NCBI RefSeq assembly: GCF_003595525.1
Contig: NZ_CP022680.1
Coordinates: 1,204,001 to 1,268,000, forward strand
DNA: 64,000 nt
Origin: Streptococcus respiraculi
Lineage (GTDB): Bacteria > Bacillota > Bacilli > Lactobacillales > Streptococcaceae
Reading direction: 5' to 3'
Every line of letters starts with the position of its first letter. The stretch's first letter is position 1. Both the position numbers and the translations under genes were made by a program. Shown here piece after piece: positions 41,844 through 52,335 of this stretch. Under the pieces are notes generated by a model, which was not told the origin of the DNA, did no database searches, and was given only the letters and a program-made list of their open reading frames with translations.

Positions 41844-42698
41844 ATGCTCAATTATAGTCAATTATTTGATGTCAATTACTGGTCTAGTTTGTCAGCTAGT
41901 CCCTGGACTGCTTTGATGCACCTAGTCGATATAACACTGGTCAGTTATCTCATTTACCGTTTTAGTAAGGCCTTAGCAGGCACTAAGATTATGACCTTAG
42001 TTCGCGGGGTTTTTCTCTTTTTATTCTTCCAAATTTTGGCAACCTTGCTAGGACTTCAAACCATTTCCTGGTTGATGAATCAGGTTATTACCTATGGGGT
42101 CATTGCAGGTGTGGTGATTTTTGCACCGGAGATTCGGACGAGCTTGGAAAAACTTGGTCGGACGACCCAACTGTTTACAAGAGTAGAATTAAGTTCAGAA
42201 GAAACCCTTATTCAAGCTTTTATCAAGTCAGTAGCCTATATGGCTCCTCGGAAAATTGGAGCCTTAGTTGCAGTCGAGCGCACCCAAACCTTACGTGAAT
42301 ATTGTGCAACAGGTATCCCTCTTGATGCAGATATTTCTAGTGAATTACTCATCAATATTTTCATTCCCAATACCCCACTTCATGACGGTGCTGTGATTAT
42401 AAAAGAAAATAAGATTGCTGTTTCGTGTGCCTATTTACCACTGACAGAGAGTGCTGGGATTTCAAAAGAATTTGGGACTAGACACCGGGCAGCAATCGGT
42501 CTAGCAGAAGTTTCGGATGCCTTTGTCTTTATTGTCTCAGAAGAGACAGGTAGCATCTCAGTCGCCTATAATGGACTGTTCAAGCATGGTCTTAGTTTAG
42601 ACGAGTTTGAAAGCGAGCTACGGACAATCTTTACCCCTGATGACGTGAAAAAGAGAAGTTGGTTAGAACGCTTAGGAGGTAAAAATAATGCACGATAA
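41844..42698 (+). CDS. cdaA: Diadenylate cyclase CdaA
   Basis: A 284-residue membrane enzyme making the second messenger c-di-AMP from ATP. Three hydrophobic segments occupy the first 90 residues; the DAC domain follows with DGA at 181-183 and RHR at 213-215. The frame is open further upstream to 41790, but that part contains the TGGTATAAT promoter (about 41799-41808); ATG 41844 gives the usual N-terminus of streptococcal CdaA. First gene of the conserved cdaA-cdaR-glmM cluster, linking c-di-AMP with cell-wall precursor synthesis. Also called dacA. Confidence 0.93.
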   Translation: MLNYSQLFDVNYWSSLSASPWTALMHLVDITLVSYLIYRFSKALAGTKIMTLVRGVFLFLFFQILATLLGLQTISWLMNQVITYGVIAGVVIFAPEIRTSLEKLGRTTQLFTRVELSSEETLIQAFIKSVAYMAPRKIGALVAVERTQTLREYCATGIPLDADISSELLINIFIPNTPLHDGAVIIKENKIAVSCAYLPLTESAGISKEFGTRHRAAIGLAEVSDAFVFIVSEETGSISVAYNGLFKHGLSLDEFESELRTIFTPDDVKKRSWLERLGGKNNAR

Positions 42699-43404
42699 AT
42701 TAAAAAAAGTTGGACATTTGTTTCTTTCTGTTTTGATTGCGCTAGTGCTCTTCTTTTATGCAACAACGACCAATTATAAAAATTCAATTACAACTGCCAA
42801 TACAACCAAGAAGGTCACCGAATCAGAAACCTATACTCATACGATTACCAATGTACCAATTGAAATGAAATACGACAATGAGAATTATTTCATCTCAGGT
42901 TTTTCACCAACGGTGACAGTTTCACTAACAGCCTCAAATCGTGTCATTTTACAACGTGAATCAGATGAATCGACACGTACCTTTTCAGTGGTAACAGATT
43001 TGAATGGATTGGCCAGTGGAACGCATGCTATTGAACTAGTAGCCTCTAATTTACCGACAGGAGTTAAGGCAAAACTGGCTCCCAACACTGTAACAGTTAA
43101 AATTGGGAAAAAAGTGAGCAAGAGCTACAGTGTTCAAGGTGTCATTACCAATAATCAATTAGCCGAAGGTTACAGTCTAGGAAAGGTAACGGTTAATGTG
43201 TCATCGGTGAAAGTCACAACGGATGAGGATACCATGTCTCATATCGACCATGTCGAAGCGGTTGTGCCAGATGCTAGTAATCTAGACACTAACTATAGTG
43301 GGACAGCCACCTTACAAGCTGTGGATAATCAAGGAAATGTCCTACCAGTTGTCTTATCGCAGGATGGTGCGACTTTACAGGCTACTATTACAAAAACAAA
43401 ATAA
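42688..43404 (+). CDS. cdaR: CdaA regulator CdaR (YbbR-domain protein)
   Basis: A 238-residue protein with one N-terminal membrane anchor (LFLSVLIALVLFFYATTT) and two or so extracellular YbbR domains, recognisable by VPIEMKYDNENYFISGFSPTVTV-type strands. It is shorter than the four-domain Bacillus protein. CdaR binds CdaA and tunes its activity. The start follows AGGAGG and overlaps cdaA by 11 bp; glmM follows after 19 bp. Confidence 0.88.
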   Translation: MHDKLKKVGHLFLSVLIALVLFFYATTTNYKNSITTANTTKKVTESETYTHTITNVPIEMKYDNENYFISGFSPTVTVSLTASNRVILQRESDESTRTFSVVTDLNGLASGTHAIELVASNLPTGVKAKLAPNTVTVKIGKKVSKSYSVQGVITNNQLAEGYSLGKVTVNVSSVKVTTDEDTMSHIDHVEAVVPDASNLDTNYSGTATLQAVDNQGNVLPVVLSQDGATLQATITKTK

Positions 43405-43423
43405 GAAAGAGAGTTAGGAAACA

Positions 43424-44776
43424 ATGGGAAAATATTTTGGAACAGATGGTGTTCGTGGAGAAGCAAATGTTGAGTTGACACCAGAATTGGCCTTTAAACT
43501 AGGACGGTTTGGTGGCTATGTATTGAGTCAACATGAAACCGAAACACCGAGGGTGTTCGTTGGCCGTGATACGCGTATCTCAGGACAAATGTTGGAAGCA
43601 GCCCTAGTAGCCGGTCTTTTGTCTGCTGGGATTCATGTCTACAAGCTAGGTGTCATTGCAACTCCAGGTGTGGCTTATTTGGTGCGGACTGAAAAAGCAA
43701 GTGCAGGAGTCATGATTTCAGCGAGTCATAATCCCGCCCAAGATAACGGCATAAAATTCTTTGCAGGTGACGGCTTTAAGTTAGATGATGCATTAGAAGC
43801 AGAAATTGAAGCGCTCCTTGATGCGGAAGAAGATACTCTACCTCGTCCGTCTGCTCAAGGACTAGGAGATGTGGTCGATTATCCAGAAGGTCTTAGAAAA
43901 TACCAGGAATTTCTTGTTTCTACTGGATTTGATTTAGAGGGAATGAAGGTAGCTCTTGATACAGCAAATGGTGCAGCCAGTACCTCTGCTCGTCAGGTCT
44001 TTGCAGATTTGAGTGCTCAATTAGCTGTTATGGCAGAAAAACCAGACGGTTTAAATATCAATGAAGGTGTGGGATCGACCCACCCCGAAGCCTTGCAGGA
44101 ATTGGTTCGGGAAACAGGAAGCCAGATTGGACTTGCCTTTGATGGGGATAGCGATCGCCTGATTGCGGTTGACGAAAAGGGTGACTTGGTGGACGGTGAC
44201 CGTATTATGTACATCATTGGAAAATATCTAGCCGACCATGGTTTACTGGCTCAAAATACCATTGTTACAACAGTGATGTCTAATCTCGGTTTCCATAAGG
44301 CTTTGGACCGAGAAAGGATTGCGAAAGCTGTAACAGCTGTCGGTGACCGCTATGTGGTCGAAGAAATGCGCAAGTCAGGCTACAATGTCGGCGGTGAGCA
44401 ATCTGGTCACGTTATCCTTATGGACTATAATACGACAGGCGATGGCCAGTTGACTGCTGTTCAGTTGACCAAAATCATGAAAGAAACTGGGAAAACCCTG
44501 TCTGAATTGGCTAGTGAAGTAACCATTTATCCACAAAAATTAGTCAATATTCGTGTTGAAAATAGCATGAAAGATCAGGCGATGGAAGTTGAAGCGATTG
44601 CAGCTATCATTGAAAAAATGGAGCATGAAATGGCTGGTAACGGTCGGATTCTTGTCCGTCCAAGTGGCACAGAACCCCTCTTACGGGTTATGGCAGAAGC
44701 GCCGACCGATGCAGAAGTGGACTACTATGTCGATACGATTGCTGATGTGGTGAGAGCAGAGATTGGTATTGATTAA
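43424..44776 (+). CDS. glmM: Phosphoglucosamine mutase
   Basis: A 450-residue alpha-D-phosphohexomutase converting glucosamine-6-phosphate to glucosamine-1-phosphate on the way to UDP-GlcNAc. The phosphoserine is Ser101 in ISASHNP; the metal loop is [12 protein letters not shown]; the sugar-binding GGEQSGH and the phosphate-binding [10 protein letters not shown] are complete. Length is typical. Third gene of the cdaA cluster; GlmM is known to interact with CdaA in other Firmicutes. Confidence 0.95.
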   Translation: MGKYFGTDGVRGEANVELTPELAFKLGRFGGYVLSQHETETPRVFVGRDTRISGQMLEAALVAGLLSAGIHVYKLGVIATPGVAYLVRTEKASAGVMISASHNPAQDNGIKFFAGDGFKLDDALEAEIEALLDAEEDTLPRPSAQGLGDVVDYPEGLRKYQEFLVSTGFDLEGMKVALDTANGAASTSARQVFADLSAQLAVMAEKPDGLNINEGVGSTHPEALQELVRETGSQIGLAFDGDSDRLIAVDEKGDLVDGDRIMYIIGKYLADHGLLAQNTIVTTVMSNLGFHKALDRERIAKAVTAVGDRYVVEEMRKSGYNVGGEQSGHVILMDYNTTGDGQLTAVQLTKIMKETGKTLSELASEVTIYPQKLVNIRVENSMKDQAMEVEAIAAIIEKMEHEMAGNGRILVRPSGTEPLLRVMAEAPTDAEVDYYVDTIADVVRAEIGID

Positions 44777-44808
44777 AGCAATTGTCAGCTTGTGATGGAA
44801 CAATAACA

Positions 44809-44851
44809 TAAAGGGAAGTTTGGGACCCAATCACCGTCTCAAACTTCCTTT
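44809..44851 (+). terminator. Stem-loop after glmM
   Basis: GGAAGTTTG (44814-44822) pairs with CAAACTTCC (44840-44848). The following T-tract is short, so termination may be weak. Confidence 0.45.
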
Positions 44852-44880
44852 GATGTATAGATGATAAAAGAGGAGAAAAC

Positions 44881-46422
44881 GTGAGTATTTTAGAAGTAAA
44901 AAATTTAAGTCATGGCTTTGGGGATCGTGCCATTTTTGAAAACGTCTCCTTTCGCCTTTTAAAAGGGGAGCATATCGGACTTGTAGGAGCAAATGGAGAA
45001 GGGAAATCAACCTTCATGTCCATTGTGACAGGTCAATTGCATCCAGACGAGGGAAAAGTTGAGTGGTCCCGCTATGTTACAGCAGGGTATCTGGACCAGC
45101 ATGCTAAACTCGAAAAAGGGCAATCTGTACGTGCTGTTTTGCGAACCGCTTTTGATGAATTGTTTAAGACAGAAGAGCGCATCAATGAGATTTACCTATC
45201 TATGGCAGATGAAAATGCTGACATAGATGCCCTTATGGAAGAAGTTGGGGAATTACAAGATCGCTTGGAAAGTCGTGATTTTTATACCTTGGATGCCAAG
45301 ATTGATGAAGTGGCTCGTGCTTTAGGAGTCATGGATTTTGGGATGGATAGCGATGTTACGGAGTTATCTGGTGGGCAAAGGACTAAGATTTTATTAGCCA
45401 AGCTCTTGCTTGAAAAACCGGATATTCTACTGCTTGATGAGCCGACTAACTATTTGGATGCTGAGCATATTGACTGGCTCAAACGCTATTTGCAAAATTA
45501 TGAAAATGCCTTTGTTCTGATTTCCCATGATATTCCTTTCTTAAATGATGTAATTAACATTGTCTATCATGTGGAAAACCAGCAATTAACGCGCTACTCA
45601 GGTGACTATTACCAGTTCCAAGAGGTACATGCCATGAAGCGTGCCCAGTTAGAAGCAGCCTATGAGCGTCAACAAAAAGAAATTGCCGACCTTCAGGACT
45701 TTGTCAACCGTAATAAGGCCCGTGTTGCTACTCGTAATATGGCCATGTCTCGCCAGAAAAAACTTGATAAAATGGAGATTATTGAGCTACAGGCTGAGAA
45801 ACCAAAACCGTCCTTTGATTTCAAAATGGCGAGAACACCGAGCCGCTTTATCTTTCAGACCAAAGATTTGGAAATTGGCTATGACCGTATTCTTAATCGC
45901 AAACCACTCAATCTGACCTTTGAACGCAATAAGAAAATTGCCATTATCGGAGCGAATGGGATAGGAAAATCTACCTTGCTAAAAAGTTTATTAGGCTTGA
46001 TTCCGTCCTTAGGTGGTCAGGTTGAGCAGGGGGAGTATCTAGAAATTGGTTACTTTGAACAAGAGGCAGCTAGTGGTAACCGTCAAACGCCACTCGAAGC
46101 AGTCTGGGACGCCTTTCCTGCCCTTAATCAGGCAGAAATCCGTGCAGCCTTGGCTCGTTGCGGTCTGACATCCAAGCATATTGAAAGCCAGATTCAGGTC
46201 TTATCAGGAGGCGAGCAGGCTAAGGTTCGTTTCTGTCTCTTGATGAATCGTGAAAACAATGTCTTGATTTTAGACGAGCCGACCAACCACTTGGATGTTG
46301 ATGCTAAGGACGAATTAAAGCGTGCCCTTCAAGCCTATAAAGGCTCGATTCTCATGGTCTGCCACGAGCCTGATTTCTACCAAGGCTGGGTGGATGATGT
46401 CTGGGATTTTAATGAGATGTAA
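44881..46422 (+). CDS. ABC-F ATPase (YbiT/YkpA-like)
   Basis: A 513-residue protein with two ABC domains and no membrane segment. Walker A motifs are GANGEGKST and GANGIGKST; both signatures (LSGGQ, LSGGEQ) and DEPTN motifs are present. The inter-domain arm (about residues 240-300) is rich in K, R and Q. ABC-F proteins of the YbiT group act on ribosomes; a role in translation under stress is known for relatives, not shown here. It begins at GTG 44881 behind GAGGAG. This is the second ABC-F gene in the window; the first is at 32739. Confidence 0.88.
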   Translation: MSILEVKNLSHGFGDRAIFENVSFRLLKGEHIGLVGANGEGKSTFMSIVTGQLHPDEGKVEWSRYVTAGYLDQHAKLEKGQSVRAVLRTAFDELFKTEERINEIYLSMADENADIDALMEEVGELQDRLESRDFYTLDAKIDEVARALGVMDFGMDSDVTELSGGQRTKILLAKLLLEKPDILLLDEPTNYLDAEHIDWLKRYLQNYENAFVLISHDIPFLNDVINIVYHVENQQLTRYSGDYYQFQEVHAMKRAQLEAAYERQQKEIADLQDFVNRNKARVATRNMAMSRQKKLDKMEIIELQAEKPKPSFDFKMARTPSRFIFQTKDLEIGYDRILNRKPLNLTFERNKKIAIIGANGIGKSTLLKSLLGLIPSLGGQVEQGEYLEIGYFEQEAASGNRQTPLEAVWDAFPALNQAEIRAALARCGLTSKHIESQIQVLSGGEQAKVRFCLLMNRENNVLILDEPTNHLDVDAKDELKRALQAYKGSILMVCHEPDFYQGWVDDVWDFNEM

Positions 46423-46430
46423 TAGAGTTA

Positions 46431-46462
46431 TAGAAAAAGGTTGGGTCACCAACCTTTTTCTA
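46431..46462. terminator. Terminator after the second ABC-F gene
   Basis: TAGAAAAAGGTTGG (46431-46444) and its exact complement at 46449-46462, with a 4-nt loop. Confidence 0.9.
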
Positions 46463-46479
46463 TAGAGTTCAGAGCATAG

Positions 46480-46620
46480 AGGGCAATTTTTCACTGCACC
46501 TGCTTTCTCTCGGATCTAATTCTGGTATTTTGTATTGAAAAATTTTTCCCTAGAGTTCAAGTCTCGCATGTTTCCTCTGGCATGTCCGTCTTTTTCTCGT
46601 CAAATGTATGAAATCTCTTT
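46480..46620. repeat. Pyrimidine-rich intergenic repeat, copy 2
   Basis: Motifs TCTAATTCTGGTATTTT and TTTCCCTAGAGTTCAAGTCT recur here in the same order as at 15735-15883. No gene is seen. Confidence 0.4.
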
Positions 46621-46668
46621 CACTTTATGATAGAATAGTATCAATTCATACTTGAAAAGGAGCATAAC

Positions 46669-48066
46669 ATGACGATTGATTTTAAAGCAGAGGTGGAAAA
46701 ACGCCGTGAGGATTTGCTAGCTGATTTGTTTAGCTTGCTCGAGATCAACTCTGAGCGGGATGATAGCCTGGCAGATACCGAACATCCATTTGGACCTGGC
46801 CCTGTCAAGGCCTTGCACAAGTTCTTGGAGATTGCAGAGCGTGACGGTTATCCAACTAAGAACGTAGATAACTATGCCGGGCATTTTGAGTACGGTGATG
46901 GTGATGAAGTTCTTGGTATTTTTGCCCACATGGATGTAGTGCCTGCAGGAAGCGGCTGGAATACAGATCCTTATACGCCGACCATTAAAGACGGAAAACT
47001 CTATGCACGTGGGTCAAGCGATGATAAGGGACCAACTGTGGCTTGCTACTATGGTCTCAAAATCATTAAGGAATTAGGCTTGCCGATTTCCAAGAAAGTC
47101 CGTTTTGTCGTAGGAACAGACGAGGAATCTGGCTGGGCAGACATGGATTATTACTTTGAGCATAGCGGTGTCAAAGAACCTGATTTTGGTTTCTCACCAG
47201 ACGCTGAGTTCCCGATTATCAATGGTGAAAAAGGAAATATTACTGAGTATCTTCATTTCGCTGGGAAAAATAGTGGCACAGCACGCCTGCATAGCTTTAC
47301 AGGTGGTTTGCGGGAAAATATGGTGCCAGAATCTGCAACAGCCCTTGTCTCAGGTGCTCTTCCAGACCTAGCAGACAAATTGGTAGCCTTTGCCGCAGAA
47401 CATCAAGTCCGTTTTGAACTCGATGAAGAAGATGATAAGTACAAAGTAACTATTATTGGAAAATCAGCTCACGGAGCGTCTCCACAATCTGGTGTTAATG
47501 GGGCAACTTATCTTGCTCGCTTCTTGAATCAGTTTGATTTTGCAGGATCGGCTAAGGACTATCTTGCTGTTGCCGGAGAAATCTTGTTTGAAGACCACAA
47601 GGGTGAAGCACTTGGTGTGGCGCACACAGACGAGAAAATGGGCGCATTATCCATGAACGCTGGTGTCTTCTGTTTTGATGAAGCAGCTACTGACAATACC
47701 ATTGCGCTTAACTTCCGTTATCCAAAAGGCACAAGCCCAGAAGTTATTCAAGCCGTCTTGAAGAACTTGGCAGTGGCTGACGTAACCTTGTCAGAACATG
47801 GTCACACACCGCACTATGTCCCAATGGAAGATCCGTTGGTTGCGACCTTGCTGGATGTCTACGAACGCCAAACAGGTTTGCGTGGCCATGAACAAGTCAT
47901 CGGTGGTGGAACCTTTGGCCGTCTCTTGAAACGTGGTGTGGCTTACGGCGCTATGTTCCCAGGCTATACAGACACCATGCACCAAGCCAATGAATTTGCA
48001 GATGTCGAAGACCTGATGCGTGCAGCAGCTATTTACGCAGAAGCCATTTACGAATTGGTTAAATAA
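46669..48066 (+). CDS. pepV: Dipeptidase PepV
   Basis: A 465-residue M20-family metallopeptidase that cleaves dipeptides, part of the peptide use pathway of lactic acid bacteria. Zinc ligands and catalytic residues are visible: H87 and D89 in [11 protein letters not shown]118/D119 in GSSDDKGP, E152/E153 in TDEESG. The C-terminal part has [19 protein letters not shown]. The start follows AAAGGAG, with an extended -10 (TGATAGAAT) about 40 bases upstream. No signal peptide; cytoplasmic. Confidence 0.93.
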   Translation: MTIDFKAEVEKRREDLLADLFSLLEINSERDDSLADTEHPFGPGPVKALHKFLEIAERDGYPTKNVDNYAGHFEYGDGDEVLGIFAHMDVVPAGSGWNTDPYTPTIKDGKLYARGSSDDKGPTVACYYGLKIIKELGLPISKKVRFVVGTDEESGWADMDYYFEHSGVKEPDFGFSPDAEFPIINGEKGNITEYLHFAGKNSGTARLHSFTGGLRENMVPESATALVSGALPDLADKLVAFAAEHQVRFELDEEDDKYKVTIIGKSAHGASPQSGVNGATYLARFLNQFDFAGSAKDYLAVAGEILFEDHKGEALGVAHTDEKMGALSMNAGVFCFDEAATDNTIALNFRYPKGTSPEVIQAVLKNLAVADVTLSEHGHTPHYVPMEDPLVATLLDVYERQTGLRGHEQVIGGGTFGRLLKRGVAYGAMFPGYTDTMHQANEFADVEDLMRAAAIYAEAIYELVK

Positions 48067-48135
48067 GCAGTTTCAAACATAGTAGGTAGGAGCTGGGCGA
48101 ATGTCCAGTTCCTTTTAGATAAGAGAGGTATCAAG

Positions 48136-48720
48136 ATGTCCAGCATCGAAGAAATACGATCGGCCATTATGCAGGATGTTGAGAATCAAGGCTATACAGA
48201 ACGAGGGATTCAGCCCCTGTTTCAAGTTGGAAGTGGAGCGAGGATACTGATTGTTGGTCAAGCGCCAGGTTTGAAAGCTGAGGAGCGCCAGCAACTATTT
48301 GCAGATCCGAGTGGCGATAACTTGCGGTCGTGGCTAGGGCTAGATAAAGAAACCTTTTATAATGCCAACCAACTAGCGATTTTGCCCATGGATTTTTACT
48401 ATCCAGGAAAGGGGAAATCAGGCGATTTGCCACCGAGAAAGGGGTTCGCAGAAAAATGGCACTCAGAGCTGTTTGCGATGATGCCCCAGCTTGAGTTGAC
48501 ACTCTTGATTGGTCAATATGCGCAAGAATATTACTTGAGAGACAGACGAAAACGCACATTGACCGAAACAGTCAAAGCCTATGAAGACTATTTACCGCAG
48601 TATCTACCGCTCGTACATCCCTCTCCCCGCAACAATATCTGGCAGGCGAAAAACCCTTGGTTTCGGACGGAATTAGTCTCGAAATTGCAGGAAAAAGTAG
48701 CTCAAATCCTAGATAAATAG
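48136..48720 (+). CDS. Uracil-DNA glycosylase superfamily protein
   Basis: A 194-residue protein of the UDG-like fold. The first motif VGQAPGLKAEE sits where family members have the catalytic GQxPxx loop; HPSPRNN near the end matches the HPS-type uracil-recognition motif. The middle carries ILPMDFYYPGKG and LLIGQYAQEYYL. It probably removes damaged bases or belongs to a related, less studied branch. It lies 69 bp after pepV behind AGAGAGG. Confidence 0.82.
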   Translation: MSSIEEIRSAIMQDVENQGYTERGIQPLFQVGSGARILIVGQAPGLKAEERQQLFADPSGDNLRSWLGLDKETFYNANQLAILPMDFYYPGKGKSGDLPPRKGFAEKWHSELFAMMPQLELTLLIGQYAQEYYLRDRRKRTLTETVKAYEDYLPQYLPLVHPSPRNNIWQAKNPWFRTELVSKLQEKVAQILDK

Positions 48721-48757
48721 GGGAAATATGTTATAATAGTCAAAAGGAGGTCGTCCT

Positions 48758-49543
48758 ATGAAAAAAGGTTTACGTTGGATTGTCGGATTGTTCCTAATCC
48801 CTCTGATGTTCCTGTTGCTTACTCCCTCCGTATATGCCCAAGTCCCTGATAGACCGCTAGAATCAACGGTGCTAGATGAGACCCATTCCCTATCAAGTGA
48901 CACCATTCAAGCCATTGATAGTGAGAATCGTGCTTGGAAATCAACGACCGAGCAACTTCAGGTCGGGGTCTATATGACAGATTCCCTTTCAGGAGATATC
49001 GAATCCTTAGCGAATGAAGTGTTTCGCAAATGGCAGGTCGGGTTTTCAGGTACCAATAATGGTGTGCTTCTTGTCATCGCACTTGAAGATCGCAAGTTTC
49101 GGATAGAGACCTCAGATAATGCTGCAACTGTGTTGACAGATGTCGAAGCACGGCGTATCTTAAAGGACGCGCGTAGTTTTTTCCGAGAAGGGGATTACAA
49201 TGGCGGTGTCCACTATATTGTGGATGCCATTGGCGATACCTTTTACGGAACGGACCGAGCCAAGGCACGCTTGGATGAATTTGAGGAAGAGCATGGCGGT
49301 GATAATAGCATCTCCTTCGGGCTTATTATCCTCGTATGTGTCATTATTGGTATCTTACTAGACCGCGGTGGTAGAGGCGGTCGTGGTGGCAGAGGCGGCC
49401 GTGGCGGTGGTGATGCCCTGCTCTGGATGTTGCTCAACAGCTCTAGCAGTTCTAGCGATCATTCCTCAGGATCATCTGGATTCGGCGGTGGTGGCTGGTC
49501 TGGTGGTGGAGGCGGTGGAGGCGGCGCCTCATCGGGTTGGTAG
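48758..49543 (+). CDS. TPM-domain protein (YgcG family)
   Basis: A 261-residue secreted or membrane protein. Signal peptide at 1-28 ends in VYA; a TPM-phosphatase domain occupies about 35-160 (VLDETHSLSSDTIQAID and VGFSGTNNGVLLVIALEDRKFRIE). A membrane segment at about 187-202 follows, then an Arg-Gly and Ser-rich tail ending in GGGGGGGGASSGW. This is the YgcG layout. It is paired with lemA downstream, the usual gene neighbour. Strong AAAGGAGG before the start; TGTTATAAT promoter at about 48729-48737. Confidence 0.88.
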   Translation: MKKGLRWIVGLFLIPLMFLLLTPSVYAQVPDRPLESTVLDETHSLSSDTIQAIDSENRAWKSTTEQLQVGVYMTDSLSGDIESLANEVFRKWQVGFSGTNNGVLLVIALEDRKFRIETSDNAATVLTDVEARRILKDARSFFREGDYNGGVHYIVDAIGDTFYGTDRAKARLDEFEEEHGGDNSISFGLIILVCVIIGILLDRGGRGGRGGRGGRGGGDALLWMLLNSSSSSSDHSSGSSGFGGGGWSGGGGGGGGASSGW

Positions 49544-49653
49544 TATCGTCATTTCGTTTTTCTCTACGAGTCTTGCCTAATCTACCCTATGCCTGCGACT
49601 CACGATTGAATGTTAAATGAAAACGAAAAGACCGTAAAAAGAAAGGAAAAATA

Positions 49654-50232
49654 ATGAACAAAAAATTACTCTATATTATCATTCCAGTACTAGCGATTGT
49701 CTTTATCGCTATGGGAGCCATTGGTCAATACAATGGTCTCGTTGATAGCTATGCTGAGGTTGAAAATGCCCAGTCCAATGTCGATACACAGTTGCAACGA
49801 CGTTATGATTTGATTCCAAATGTTGTTTCTTCTGTAAAAGGAGCAATGGAGCATGAGACAGAAGTCTTTACAGCCATTGCGGATGCGCGTGCTAAAATCG
49901 GCTCTAGCAAGCAAGGTTCTGCCGAGTACAAGGAAGGGCAAAGCCAACTCGATTCAGCGGTTTCTCGACTCCTCGTCCTCACCGAAAATTATCCGCAATT
50001 AAATTCCAACCAACAAGTCTCTGACTTGATTACAGAGCTTGAAGGAACAGAAAATCGTCTCTTGGTTGCCCGTAAGGATTTCAATACCATTGCGACAGCC
50101 TACAATAAGAAAATCAAACGATTCCCAACAAGTATCTACGCAGGAATCTTTGGCTATGAGAAAGTAGATTTATTCCAAGCGACATCTGATGCCGCAACAA
50201 CTGTCCCAAGTGTCAACTTGAAGGATAAATAA
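49654..50232 (+). CDS. lemA: LemA-family protein
   Basis: A 192-residue membrane-anchored protein. One N-terminal hydrophobic segment (LLYIIIPVLAIVFIAMGAIG) is followed by a helical domain with the family motif VDTQLQRRYDLIPNVV and a second conserved stretch ARKDFNTIATAYNKKIKRFP. LemA proteins are common but their function is unclear; they often occur with TPM proteins, as here. The start follows AAGGAAA. A terminator follows. Confidence 0.9.
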   Translation: MNKKLLYIIIPVLAIVFIAMGAIGQYNGLVDSYAEVENAQSNVDTQLQRRYDLIPNVVSSVKGAMEHETEVFTAIADARAKIGSSKQGSAEYKEGQSQLDSAVSRLLVLTENYPQLNSNQQVSDLITELEGTENRLLVARKDFNTIATAYNKKIKRFPTSIYAGIFGYEKVDLFQATSDAATTVPSVNLKDK

Positions 50233-50240
50233 GCCCATCC

Positions 50241-50278
50241 AACACCTCTTTCTAGTGATAGCAGAGGTGTTTTTTTGA
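50241..50278 (+). terminator. Terminator after lemA
   Basis: AACACCTCT (50241-50249) pairs with AGAGGTGTT (50263-50271), followed by seven T. Confidence 0.9.
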
Positions 50279-50361
50279 CTTTTCAAAATGCAATTTTCAT
50301 TTCCAATACGGATAGTAAAATGGTATACTGTAATGGAAAACGTTTTAAAAGGAGTATGGTC

Positions 50362-51036
50362 ATGGTAAATTTGAAAGAGCAGGTCGGCTTGAAAGCTGCT
50401 GAATATGTGACGGACGGGATGATTGTTGGTCTGGGAACCGGTTCAACTGCTTATTATTTCGTGCAAGAATTAGGGCGCCGTGTCCAAGAAGAGGGACTTT
50501 CGATTGTCGGTGTGACTACTTCCCATGCGACAGCTGAGCATGCGGCATCACTCGGCATTCCCCTAAAATCGATTGATGAAGTGCCTTATGTGGATCTTAC
50601 AGTAGATGGTGCTGATGAAGTAGACGGAGTCTTCAACGGTATCAAAGGTGGTGGAGCTGCCCTTCTCATGGAAAAAATTGTTGCGGTCAACAGCAAGGAC
50701 TGCATTTGGATTGTGGATGAGTCGAAAGTTGTTGATACCTTGGGAGCTTTTAAATTACCAGTTGAAGTGGTGCAGTATGGGGCTGAGAATTTATTTAGAG
50801 CTTTTGAAGAAAAAGGCTATCGCCCAAGTTTCCGTATGAAAGATGGCGAAAAACTCGTGACCGATATGAAAAACTACATCATCGACTTAGACCTAAAAGA
50901 AATTGCCGATGCGGCTGCCCTAGCCAATGAACTAGACCATACCGTTGGGGTTGTCGAACACGGCCTCTTTATCCAACTAGTTTCCAAAGTCATCGTAGGC
51001 TATCCAGACGGCCCACGTTTTCTCCAAAAGCACTAG
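50362..51036 (+). CDS. rpiA: Ribose-5-phosphate isomerase A
   Basis: A 224-residue enzyme interconverting ribose-5-phosphate and ribulose-5-phosphate. Motifs: [32 protein letters not shown] and the Lys/Glu region [11 protein letters not shown] 50362 has AAAAGGAG seven bases before it; the frame is open upstream to 50275 but that region holds the promoter and a terminator. It heads the pentose/nucleoside gene group with deoB, punA and deoD. Confidence 0.94.
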   Translation: MVNLKEQVGLKAAEYVTDGMIVGLGTGSTAYYFVQELGRRVQEEGLSIVGVTTSHATAEHAASLGIPLKSIDEVPYVDLTVDGADEVDGVFNGIKGGGAALLMEKIVAVNSKDCIWIVDESKVVDTLGAFKLPVEVVQYGAENLFRAFEEKGYRPSFRMKDGEKLVTDMKNYIIDLDLKEIADAAALANELDHTVGVVEHGLFIQLVSKVIVGYPDGPRFLQKH

Positions 51037-51044
51037 GGCAATCC

Positions 51045-51082
51045 AAACGCTTTACCTAGAAATGACTAGGAAAGCGTTTTTG
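51045..51082 (+). terminator. Terminator between rpiA and deoB
   Basis: AAACGCTTTACCTAG (51045-51059) pairs with CTAGGAAAGCGTTT (51066-51079) with one mismatch, then a T-tract. A TGTTATAAT promoter at 51083-51091 restarts transcription for deoB. Confidence 0.85.
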
Positions 51083-51122
51083 TGTTATAATAGAATTAAT
51101 CATTCATTTAAAGGAGAAAGAA

Positions 51123-52334
51123 ATGGCAAAATTTAAACGCATGCACGTTGTTGTGTTAGATTCAGTTGGAATTGGTGCGGCGCCCGATGCAGACCAATTT
51201 TTTAATGCAGGTGAGCCAGATACGACCTCTGATACCCTAGGACATATCTCAGAAACAGCGGGCTTGACCGTGCCAAACATGGCTAAGATTGGTCTTGGAA
51301 ATATCGAGCGTGACACACCGCTTAAAACTGTTGCTGCTGAAGAAAATCCAACAGGTTATGTGACAAAATTAGAAGAAGTATCACGTGGAAAGGACACCAT
51401 GACCGGTCACTGGGAAATCATGGGACTCAATATCACTGATCCATTTGATACATTCTGGGATGGTTTCCCAGAAGAGCTTCTTCAAAAAATCGAAGCATTT
51501 TCAGGACGGAAAATCATTCGTGAGGCCAACAAACCGTATTCTGGAACAGCAGTCATCGATGACTTTGGCCCACGCCAAATGGAAACAGGTGAGTTGATTG
51601 TCTACACATCTGCCGACCCTGTTCTTCAAATTGCAGCCCACGAGGATATTATTCCGCTTGACGAACTCTACAAGATTTGTGAATATGCACGTTCGATTAC
51701 TCTTGAGCGTCCGTCTTTACTTGGTCGTATCATTGCGCGTCCTTATGTAGGAACACCGGGCAATTTCACACGGACTGCCAACCGTCATGACTATGCTGTT
51801 TCTCCATTTGCTCCAACCGTGCTTGACAACTTGAAAGCAGCAGGTATTGATACCTACGGTGTTGGAAAAATCAACGACATTTTTAATAGTGCAGGAATTT
51901 CTCACGATATGGGTCATAATAAGTCCAACAACCACGGTGTGGATAATTTCATCAAGGTCTTGCAAAATGAAGACTTTACAGAAGGTCTGTCATTTACCAA
52001 CCTCGTTGACTTTGACGCAGTCTACGGACATCGTCGTGATACAGCAGGCTACCGCGATTGCTTGGAAGAATTTGACGCACGATTGCCAGAAATCATCGCA
52101 AACCTTCGTGAAGATGATCTGCTCATGATTACAGCGGACCACGGAAATGACCCGACCTATGTCGGAACAGACCACACCCGTGAGTATGTGCCGTTGCTTG
52201 TATTTGGAAAATCACTTAAAGGTGCGGGCCATATCCCCGTTGGGCACTTTGCGGACATCTCAGCGACCATTGCGGACAACTTCGGTGTTGAAAAGAGCCA
52301 GATTGGAGAAACCTTCCTAGAACGCTTGGTGTAA
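51123..52334 (+). CDS. deoB: Phosphopentomutase
   Basis: A 403-residue alkaline-phosphatase-superfamily enzyme converting (deoxy)ribose-1-phosphate to the 5-phosphate. Metal-binding stretches: [14 protein letters not shown] at the start, [11 protein letters not shown] (with the phosphothreonine), and [10 protein letters not shown] plus [12 protein letters not shown] at the end. Start behind AAAGGAG. It takes the sugar phosphate released by PunA and DeoD and supplies RpiA or deoxyribose-phosphate aldolase; the latter is not in the window. Confidence 0.95.
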   Translation: MAKFKRMHVVVLDSVGIGAAPDADQFFNAGEPDTTSDTLGHISETAGLTVPNMAKIGLGNIERDTPLKTVAAEENPTGYVTKLEEVSRGKDTMTGHWEIMGLNITDPFDTFWDGFPEELLQKIEAFSGRKIIREANKPYSGTAVIDDFGPRQMETGELIVYTSADPVLQIAAHEDIIPLDELYKICEYARSITLERPSLLGRIIARPYVGTPGNFTRTANRHDYAVSPFAPTVLDNLKAAGIDTYGVGKINDIFNSAGISHDMGHNKSNNHGVDNFIKVLQNEDFTEGLSFTNLVDFDAVYGHRRDTAGYRDCLEEFDARLPEIIANLREDDLLMITADHGNDPTYVGTDHTREYVPLLVFGKSLKGAGHIPVGHFADISATIADNFGVEKSQIGETFLERLV

Positions 52335-52335
52335 G